Assembly (NCBI GenBank): GCA_903871605.1
Contig: CAIQHF010000048.1
Coordinates: 1-64,000, forward strand
DNA from: an uncultured Sphingomonadaceae bacterium
Lineage (GTDB): Bacteria > Pseudomonadota > Alphaproteobacteria > Sphingomonadales > Sphingomonadaceae
Length of the DNA: 64,000 nucleotides
Direction: 5' to 3'
Shown here: one piece after another, positions 26,448-31,814 of the stretch
How positions within the stretch are numbered: position 1 is the first letter of the stretch
How the letters are laid out: each line of letters begins with the position of its first letter
Translations under genes and position numbers: made by a program
The notes under the pieces: model-generated
Seen by the model: only the letters and a program-made list of their open reading frames with translations
What the model was told of the DNA's origin: nothing
Databases searched by the model: none

Positions 26448-27221
26448 ATGAGCGGGGGCGAGGACGATCTCGACGATACGCGCGCGCCGCTGCTCGAGCA
26501 TCTGATCGAGCTGCGCCGGCGGCTGATCTGGGCGTTCGGCGCGCTCGGGCTGGCCTTCTGCTTCTGCTATTATTTCGCCGAGAACATCTTTGCGTTTCTC
26601 GTCCAGCCGCTGCTGCGCGCGGGGCAGGGCAAGCTGATCTACACCGACGTGTTCGAGGCGTTCTTCGCCAAGCTCAAGGTCGCGCTGTTCTCGGCGATCA
26701 TGCTGAGCTTCCCGGTGGTCGCCAACCAGATCTGGCGCTTCGTCGCCCCCGGACTCTACAAGAAGGAGAAGCGCGCGCTGCTGCCCTTCCTGATGCTGAC
26801 CCCGGTGCTGTTCCTGTCGGGCGCGGCGATGGCCTATTATATGGCGATGCCGCTGGCGCTGCACTTCCTGCTCGGCTTCCAGGGCAATGTCGGCGGGATC
26901 CAGCAGGAAGCGCTGCCGGCGATCGGCAACTACCTGTCCTTCGTCACCAAATTCCTGTTCGGCTTCGGCGTCGCCTTCCTGCTGCCGGTGCTGCTGATGC
27001 TGCTCGAGCGCGCGGGAATCGTGACGCGCGGACAGCTCGTCAAGGGACGCCGCTATGCGGTCGTCGCGATCTTCGGCGTGGCTGCGCTCCTCGCGCCGCC
27101 CGATGTCGTGTCGATGCTGCTGCTCGCGGTGCCGCTGGTGCTGCTCTACGAATTCGCGCTGGTCGCGATCTGGTTCACCGAACGCCGGCGCGCGCGCGAA
27201 GCGGCCGCCGCCGTCTCCTGA
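26448..27221 (+). CDS. tatC: Twin-arginine translocase subunit TatC
   Basis: This 257-residue protein has six membrane helices. The N-terminal LLEHLIELRRRLIWAF motif that contacts the twin-arginine signal peptide is intact, and so is the YTDVFEAFFAKLKVALF segment. Last gene of tatABC and probably of the whole argS-to-tatC run. No hairpin with a T-tract is visible in the first 40 bases after the stop. Confidence 0.96.
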   Translation: MSGGEDDLDDTRAPLLEHLIELRRRLIWAFGALGLAFCFCYYFAENIFAFLVQPLLRAGQGKLIYTDVFEAFFAKLKVALFSAIMLSFPVVANQIWRFVAPGLYKKEKRALLPFLMLTPVLFLSGAAMAYYMAMPLALHFLLGFQGNVGGIQQEALPAIGNYLSFVTKFLFGFGVAFLLPVLLMLLERAGIVTRGQLVKGRRYAVVAIFGVAALLAPPDVVSMLLLAVPLVLLYEFALVAIWFTERRRAREAAAAVS

Positions 27222-27263
27222 GCCTCGGCCGGTCTTAGACCACAGCGCGTCGTCGATCGCGCC

Positions 27264-27299
27264 CGTCTCGAATCAAAAAGGCGTCTCGAATCAAAAAGG
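27264..27299. repeat. 18-bp tandem duplication
   Basis: The sequence CGTCTCGAATCAAAAAGG occurs twice head to tail without mismatch. The second copy contains the T-tract (read on the minus strand) and the first bases of the terminator stem that follows the entericidin-like gene. The duplication therefore gives a second T5 run 18 bases beyond the first. Confidence 0.9.
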
Positions 27300-27321
27300 C
27301 GCCGCGGTTGCCCGCGACGCC
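27293..27321 (-). terminator. Intrinsic terminator of the entericidin-like gene
   Basis: Read on the minus strand, a 10-bp stem (GGCGTCGCGG / CCGCGGCGCC, one G-T pair) with a GCAA tetraloop is followed immediately by TTTTT. It begins 21 bases after the stop of the small lipoprotein gene. This is a textbook Rho-independent terminator. Confidence 0.9.
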
Positions 27322-27342
27322 CGTTCTGGTTCGATGACCGGC

Positions 27343-27480
27343 TTACTTGCTGGTATCGGCCGCCTTGGTGGTCGCATGACCGACCGACGAGACGTCCTTG
27401 CCGGCGCCCGCGACGGTGTTGCAGGCCGACACCGCCAGCGCGCCCATGACCAGCCCAACCGTGAGAATCTTGCGAACCAT
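27343..27480 (-). CDS. Entericidin A/B family small lipoprotein
   Basis: This 45-residue predicted lipoprotein has MVRKILTVGLVMGA as n- and h-regions, the lipobox VSAC with Cys20, and a mature part NTVAGAGKDVSSVGHATT that matches entericidin-like proteins. Entericidins are small stress-related envelope lipoproteins of uncertain role, known in E. coli as a toxin/antidote-like pair; here only one is present. AAGGAGC lies eight bases before the ATG and a strong terminator follows. It sits beside the general stress response locus, but no EcfG-type promoter is seen. Confidence 0.88.
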   Translation of the reverse strand: MVRKILTVGLVMGALAVSACNTVAGAGKDVSSVGHATTKAADTSK

Positions 27481-27594
27481 GATGTTGCTCCTTGCCTGAC
27501 GAGCGTGATGCATCGTCGCCGGGGAGAGAATGCGCCCCCGAAACAATAGTTCCGCGGTTCGCCGCGCGCATCTTGCGGCACGCACATAGAATTT

Positions 27595-27641
27595 GGGCCC
27601 GGTTGCACCGTCCGGGGGGGATGGACGGGGCAACCGGGCCC
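27595..27641. repeat. Perfect 12-bp inverted repeat with inner stem
   Basis: GGGCCCGGTTGC at 27595-27606 and its exact reverse complement at 27630-27641 enclose a second 6-bp stem (CCGTCC / GGACGG). The loop is a G-run. Neither side is followed by a T-tract, so it is not a standard terminator, though a structured RNA or a Rho-independent-like end for phyP is possible. Confidence 0.75.
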
Positions 27642-27650
27642 GGTGTTTGT

Positions 27651-27686
27651 GGATAGCGAGAGCGGGGGGGCAAAAGGTCGCTATCC
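27651..27686. repeat. Perfect 9-bp inverted repeat
   Basis: GGATAGCGA at 27651-27659 pairs with TCGCTATCC at 27678-27686 across an 18-base loop that again contains a seven-G run. It stands nine bases from the previous hairpin, so the two would stack as a pair in RNA. Confidence 0.7.
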
Positions 27687-27798
27687 GAACAGTAAAACGG
27701 CCCAGAGCGAAGGCGGTTCCGGGCGGCTGCACAATTTTCGCGAAAAAGCGCCCCGCAGGCGGAAGACGATGCCCGCGCGCGGCGCCCGAAGCGGATCG

Positions 27799-29391
27799 CT
27801 ATTCGGCGGCACCAGCGCGCGTCGCCTCGTCGAGCACCATGATCTCGATCGTCGCGATGCCGCGCTCCTCGTCGCGTTCGAGCGGCGAGCGGATCTGGCG
27901 CGCGAGCCCGCCGATGACGCGTTCGAACAGCTCGAAATGATCGTCGATCGGCGCGGCGGCGCGGGCGAGCGCGGGCGAGCGCACCGACAGCCGGGCGCGA
28001 TCGGCGCGACCGGCGACGGGCTCGAGCGCGATCGCGATCGTCGTGCCGGGCAGGCGGACCATCGCGGTCTCGATCAGCTCGACGAGCAGGAACGCGACCG
28101 AGATGGCGGCGTCCTGCTGGACGTGGAACAGGCCGACGTCGAGGCTGATGACGGGAGGCTTGGCCCTGGCCGGGAGCGAGCCGCGCAGATTGGCGGCGAG
28201 CTCGCCGATCAGCGGCCGCAGCGCGATGCCGCGATTGACCTCGAGCTCGGCGAAATGGCTGCGATGGACCAGCGCCAGCGCATCGACGCGACGCTGGATC
28301 GTCGCATAGGCGTCGCTCGCCTCGCTCGTGCGCGCGCCGCGTGCGTGGATGTTGAGCAGGCTGGCGACGACCTGGAGGTTGTTCTTAACGCGGTGGTGGA
28401 CCTCGCGCGTCAGCTTGGTCTGGCGGGCCAGCCCCTCTTCGAGTTCCGCCTCGTGGCGCGTGATCGTCTGCGCCGCGCGCTGGAAGGCGTGGCCGAGCGT
28501 GCGGATCTCGAACGCGGGCGTGGTCAGCGGCGGCGTCTCGAAGCGGCCGGTGAGGCGATAGCGGTCGACCGCGTCCTGCATCGCGTCGAGCGGCCGCAGG
28601 ATCAGCCGATCGACGACCAGCCAGCCAATCGCCGCCGCCGAGATCCACATCAGGATCGGCAGCAGCGTCAGCAGGATCTCGTTGGCGCTGAGCGGCGGCG
28701 TGACCACCGTCATCGACAGCGACAGCTGGCCGCCCGCGATCGGCAACGGGGCGAGCGAATCGCGACCCAGCGGCATCGATTCGATCGTCGATAGCGCAAG
28801 CTCCTGGCCCGATGCCGCGTCGCGCAGCCGCACCGCATAGCTGCCCTCGAGCGCGTGCGGATGCAGCGACTGCGCGAGCAGCGCGCGGGGCAGCTCGGCC
28901 AGCGCCCAGCCGGGCACGTCGTTGGTGCTCGCGATCAGGCGCAGCGTCTGGTCGTCGGCGTCGATCGTCGCGATCGGTGTCGCCCCCGCCGGCCGCATCG
29001 GCAGCGTCGCGGTCAGCGGGCGGCTCGAGCAGAGCAGCTTGCCGGCCGGATCGAAGATCGCGACCGCGGCGGAGGGCGCGTCGATCATCGCGACCCCCCA
29101 TCGGCATCCGGCCGCGCCGCGGCGCTGCGCGGCGTGGAGCACCGCCGCGGTCTGATCGATATAGAGGTTGAAGCGTTCCGCCGTGTCGGTGGCGAGCAGA
29201 TGCGCCGCGGCCTCGCGGTTGGCGCGGTTGGCCTTGGCGGTCTCGATCGAGGCGAGCGAGGCGATCACGCCGAGCGGTAGCAGCGCCAGCGACAGCACGA
29301 TCAGAATCTTGAGGCTGGTCGATAGCCGTGCGAACGCACGCAGCGCAGGCGACGGGGACGACATGGGACGCGGTGTTGGTTCCGGGGGCAC
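27799..29391 (-). CDS. phyP: PhyP-like HisKA_2 sensor protein of the general stress response
   Basis: A 530-residue sensor. Membrane helices at about 29-48 and 240-258 flank a periplasmic domain, and a HAMP-like linker follows. The phosphoacceptor box is REVHHRVKNNLQ with His332-His333, the HisKA_2/HWE type used for PhyR control. The ATP-binding part is degenerate: the N-box reads VELIETAM with no Asn, and the glycine-rich G-boxes are absent between 465 and 505. In Sphingomonas the gene next to nepR, phyP, encodes a negative regulator of PhyR thought to act as a phosphatase, which fits. It starts with GTG eight bases after nepR; an ATG nine codons later is an alternative. Confidence 0.82.
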   Translation of the reverse strand: MPPEPTPRPMSSPSPALRAFARLSTSLKILIVLSLALLPLGVIASLASIETAKANRANREAAAHLLATDTAERFNLYIDQTAAVLHAAQRRGAAGCRWGVAMIDAPSAAVAIFDPAGKLLCSSRPLTATLPMRPAGATPIATIDADDQTLRLIASTNDVPGWALAELPRALLAQSLHPHALEGSYAVRLRDAASGQELALSTIESMPLGRDSLAPLPIAGGQLSLSMTVVTPPLSANEILLTLLPILMWISAAAIGWLVVDRLILRPLDAMQDAVDRYRLTGRFETPPLTTPAFEIRTLGHAFQRAAQTITRHEAELEEGLARQTKLTREVHHRVKNNLQVVASLLNIHARGARTSEASDAYATIQRRVDALALVHRSHFAELEVNRGIALRPLIGELAANLRGSLPARAKPPVISLDVGLFHVQQDAAISVAFLLVELIETAMVRLPGTTIAIALEPVAGRADRARLSVRSPALARAAAPIDDHFELFERVIGGLARQIRSPLERDEERGIATIEIMVLDEATRAGAAE

Positions 29392-29398
29392 GCCCGCG

Positions 29399-29575
29399 TC
29401 AGCTAAGCTTGCCCAGGAGGTCCAGCAGTTCGGATGGGACGTCCTCGCTCACCGTCTTGGCATAGACCGATCGGAGCGCGTGGCCGACGTCGCGATCGGC
29501 CGGAGCCCCATCCTGTCTCGACGCAGCAGCGCTCGCGGTCTTGCGCTTCGTCTTCTTTTCATCACCCAACGACAA
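29399..29575 (-). CDS. nepR: Anti-sigma factor NepR
   Basis: This 58-residue cytosolic protein holds sigma factor EcfG inactive until phosphorylated PhyR displaces it. The diagnostic core is VGHALRSVYAKTVSEDVP followed by SELLDLLGKLS, the two helices that wrap the sigma factor. The N-terminal half is polar and basic. No ATG exists in frame; I take the TTG at 29575, preceded by GGGGATGGGG, with a TTG at 29569 as alternative. An EcfG-type promoter is about 95 bases upstream, so the gene would be feedback-controlled. Confidence 0.85.
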   Translation of the reverse strand: MSLGDEKKTKRKTASAAASRQDGAPADRDVGHALRSVYAKTVSEDVPSELLDLLGKLS

Positions 29576-29670
29576 CGTGCCCCATCCCCTGTCTTGCACC
29601 GATCCCGGCCCGCTTTTGCACGATGCAGACGGTCGGCGGACGCGTTGCGATAAAATCCTCGCGTGGCCGT

Positions 29671-29698
29671 GGAAACAAAAAAGTCGCACGATGGTTCC
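29671..29698 (-). promoter_or_regulatory. EcfG-type promoter upstream of nepR
   Basis: On the minus strand GGAAC (29698-29694) is followed after 17 bases by GTTTCC (29676-29671). This matches the alphaproteobacterial EcfG consensus GGAAC-N16/17-cGTT. It points at nepR-phyP, giving autoregulation of the cascade. Confidence 0.78.
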
Positions 29699-29812
29699 AC
29701 CCTTTGATGAACCATTGATTGCGGGGCGGTCATCACAGGGGCGGGGCGCATGAGCATATGCGGATCCGGCGCTGGGCCAATCGGGGCTCTGCACAGGAAT
29801 TGGGATAAAAAT

Positions 29813-30610
29813 ATGTCGCTTGGACAAGATCTTGCACCGCATCTTCCGTTCGTGCGCCGCTATGCGCGGGCGCTGACCGGCACCCAGAAACAGGGTGATG
29901 CCTATGTGCGGGCCACGCTCGAGGCGATCGTCGCAGCGCCGGAAGATTTTCCACGCGACGTCGATCCGCGGCTCGGCCTGTATCGCACCTTCCAGGCGAT
30001 CTGGTCGTCGGCGAACGTCGAGACCGGCGTCGATGGCGGGCAGGACAATGCGCAGCCCGAGGTGATTGCGCAGGCGCGACTCGCGCGGATCACGCCGCGG
30101 TCGCGCCAGGCGCTGCTGCTCACCGCGATGGAGGGCTTCACCAGCGAGGATGCCGCCTATCTGATCGGCGTCGACGCCGACGAGGTCGATGCGCTCGTCG
30201 CCGATGCGCTGTCCGAGATCGAGCGCCAGACGCATGCCGACGTGCTGATCATCGAGGACGAGCCGATCATCGCGATGGATCTCGAGACGATCGTGCGCGA
30301 TCTCGGGCACGGCGTCACCGGCGTCGCGGTTACCCGCGACGAGGCGGTTGCGCAGGCGATGGCGCGGCGCCCAGGCCTCGTGCTCGCCGACATCCAGCTT
30401 GCCGACGACAGTTCGGGCATCGATGCGGTCAAGGACATCCTCGCGCAGTTCGAGGTGCCGGTGATCTTCATTACCGCCTTCCCCGAGCGGCTGCTGACCG
30501 GCGAGCGGCCCGAGCCGACCTTCCTGATCACCAAGCCGTTCCAGCGCTCGACCGTGAAGGCGGCGATCGCGCAGGCGCTGTTCTTCGATTCGTCGACGGT
30601 TCCCGCCTGA
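29813..30610 (+). CDS. phyR: General stress response regulator PhyR
   Basis: A 265-residue protein with an N-terminal EcfG-like (sigma2-sigma4 mimic) domain at about 1-135 and a C-terminal receiver at about 142-262. Receiver residues are visible: the acidic pair in IIEDE, phosphoacceptor Asp193 in LVLADIQL, Thr221 in FITAFPE and Lys241 in LITKPF, the FATGUY-type arrangement. When phosphorylated the sigma-like domain binds NepR and frees EcfG. ATG start at MSLGQDL; the frame to 29750 has a GATC-rich non-conserved extension. Divergent from nepR-phyP. Confidence 0.96.
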   Translation: MSLGQDLAPHLPFVRRYARALTGTQKQGDAYVRATLEAIVAAPEDFPRDVDPRLGLYRTFQAIWSSANVETGVDGGQDNAQPEVIAQARLARITPRSRQALLLTAMEGFTSEDAAYLIGVDADEVDALVADALSEIERQTHADVLIIEDEPIIAMDLETIVRDLGHGVTGVAVTRDEAVAQAMARRPGLVLADIQLADDSSGIDAVKDILAQFEVPVIFITAFPERLLTGERPEPTFLITKPFQRSTVKAAIAQALFFDSSTVPA

Positions 30611-30612
30611 GC

Positions 30613-30637
30613 GGAACCGTCGCACCGGCCCGACGTT
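30613..30637 (+). promoter_or_regulatory. EcfG-type promoter upstream of the 45-residue gene
   Basis: GGAAC at 30613-30617 and GTT at 30635-30637 are separated by exactly 17 bases, matching the EcfG consensus. It starts three bases after the phyR stop and would start transcription about 20 bases before the ATG of the small gene; ecfG lies downstream on the same strand. Confidence 0.8.
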
Positions 30638-30666
30638 GGCATGTCGTAACGATCGGGAGAGTGTCG

Positions 30667-30804
30667 ATGGACGACAATCAGACCCATCTGTCCGCCACCG
30701 AGGCTCGGGGCGGGCAGAAGGCGAACACGGTGCGCTACGTGCTCGGCATCTCGCTCGTCGCGATCATCATCATCTTCGCGGCCCTGCTGCTGATCAACCG
30801 ATAA
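30667..30804 (+). CDS. Small single-helix membrane protein between phyR and ecfG
   Basis: A 45-residue protein opening MDDNQTHLSATEARGG, then one membrane helix (about residues 25-43, YVLGISLVAIIIIFAALLL) and the terminal INR. GGGAGAG precedes the ATG at a good distance and an EcfG-type promoter lies just upstream. I know no assigned function. A membrane-anchored accessory or feedback component of the stress response is a reasonable guess from its place, nothing more. Confidence 0.72.
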   Translation: MDDNQTHLSATEARGGQKANTVRYVLGISLVAIIIIFAALLLINR

Positions 30805-30906
30805 TCGGCGGGCAATGACGTCGGGCCTAGCGCCGACCCTTCGACGCGCCTATCTTCGCCGCGACAACAGAACAACGCGCAGTTTACGCAGGAGCCCGCG
30901 GTAACG

Positions 30907-31563
30907 ATGACGACTGACGTTCCGCAGGATGCGGATGGCGACGGTGACGAGGCGGTTCCCTACGTTCACACGCCGCTTCCCGACAATGAGTTCAAGACGC
31001 AGCTGGCGCAGGTGATCCCGCATCTGCGCGCGTTCGGCCGGTCGCTGTCGGGCAATCGCGACCTTGCCGATGATCTCGTGCAGGAGACGCTGCTCAAGGC
31101 CTGGGCGGCGCGCCAGCGCTTCCAGGCTGGCACCAACATGCGCGCCTGGACCTTCATCATCCTGCGCAATCTGTTCCTCAGCCAGATGCGGCGGGCGCGG
31201 TTCAAGGGCGAGTGGGACGAGATCACCGCCAACAAGCTGCTTGCCGCGCCTGCCAGCCAGGATCGCCACGTCGAGCTCGGCGACATGCAGCGGGCGCTTC
31301 TGCATCTGCCGCAGCCGCAGCGCGAGGCGCTGATCCTCGTCGGCGCGGGCGGGTTCGCCTATGAGGAGGCGGCGGAGATTTGCGGTTGCGCGGTCGGCAC
31401 GATCAAGAGCCGGGTGGCGCGCGGGCGCGTCGCGCTCGAGGCGTTGCTGTCGGATGGCAAGCTGCCCTCGCGGCGCACCTATGCGACCGATCCGAACACC
31501 ACCGCGCTGCAGACGATCATGGATCAGGTCGACGATCTCAGCCGGGATGGGCCGGGCCGATAG
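30907..31563 (+). CDS. ecfG: ECF sigma factor EcfG (general stress response)
   Basis: This 218-residue sigma factor has region 2 with LADDLVQETLLKAW near residue 50, and region 4 with the helix-turn-helix GFAYEEAAEICGCAVGTIKSRVARGR near 150-176. The N-terminal 25 residues are acidic and disordered. It is the sigma factor of the PhyR-NepR switch and recognises GGAAC-N17-GTT promoters, two of which are in this locus. I found no such promoter directly before ecfG, so it may be read from the promoter at 30613. Confidence 0.94.
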   Translation: MTTDVPQDADGDGDEAVPYVHTPLPDNEFKTQLAQVIPHLRAFGRSLSGNRDLADDLVQETLLKAWAARQRFQAGTNMRAWTFIILRNLFLSQMRRARFKGEWDEITANKLLAAPASQDRHVELGDMQRALLHLPQPQREALILVGAGGFAYEEAAEICGCAVGTIKSRVARGRVALEALLSDGKLPSRRTYATDPNTTALQTIMDQVDDLSRDGPGR

Positions 31564-31573
31564 GCCTCGCCGC

Positions 31574-31750
31574 TCAGCGCAGCCGCGCGAGCAGTCTTTC
31601 GAAATCCTCCGGGACATCGGTCGAGCAGGCGAACGCGCCGTTCAGCGCATTGCGGACGCCCTGATCGTCGTGCGGCGCGACGATCGTCCGTTGCGGCCCG
31701 CCGAGGCGGGCGGCGCTGCCGTCTGACGATTTCCAGTCCTGCTGTGTCAT
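31574..31750 (-). CDS. NepR-like small protein, convergent to ecfG
   Basis: A 58-residue frame, the same length as NepR, opens MTQQDWKSSDG and ends VRNALNGAFACSTDVP, then EDFERLLARLR. The pattern V-x2-AL-x3-(F/Y)...(D)VP-x2-(F/L)-x2-LL-x-(K/R)-L matches the two-helix core of NepR proteins with about one gap. GAAGGG stands three bases before the ATG. It ends ten bases from the ecfG stop. I infer a second anti-sigma factor of EcfG; the alignment is by eye. Confidence 0.6.
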   Translation of the reverse strand: MTQQDWKSSDGSAARLGGPQRTIVAPHDDQGVRNALNGAFACSTDVPEDFERLLARLR

Positions 31751-31814
31751 CGCCCTTCAACGTCGCAGGCGCGCGGGGGTTGCGTGCGATCGGCCATCGC
31801 GGCATCCCGCAGCG

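Larger units (their letters stand above)
27481..27798. other. Intergenic region with two strong inverted repeats
   Basis: This gap lies upstream of the entericidin-like gene and downstream of the phyP-like gene, both on the minus strand. It holds two perfect inverted repeats described separately (27595-27641 and 27651-27686). No protein-coding frame is convincing. The part at 27481-27590 must contain the promoter of the lipoprotein gene. Confidence 0.6.

Noticed and set aside
27500-27560. EcfG promoter for the entericidin-like gene
   Set aside because: GGAAC is present on the minus strand, but no GTT follows at the right distance.
29362-29391. Third GGAAC motif just inside the phyP start
   Set aside because: No GTT at 16-18 bases; the nearest match is GTC, so it does not meet the EcfG consensus.
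30805-30906. EcfG-type promoter directly before ecfG
   Set aside because: No GGAAC in the plus orientation; ecfG may be read from the site at 30613 or from another type of promoter.
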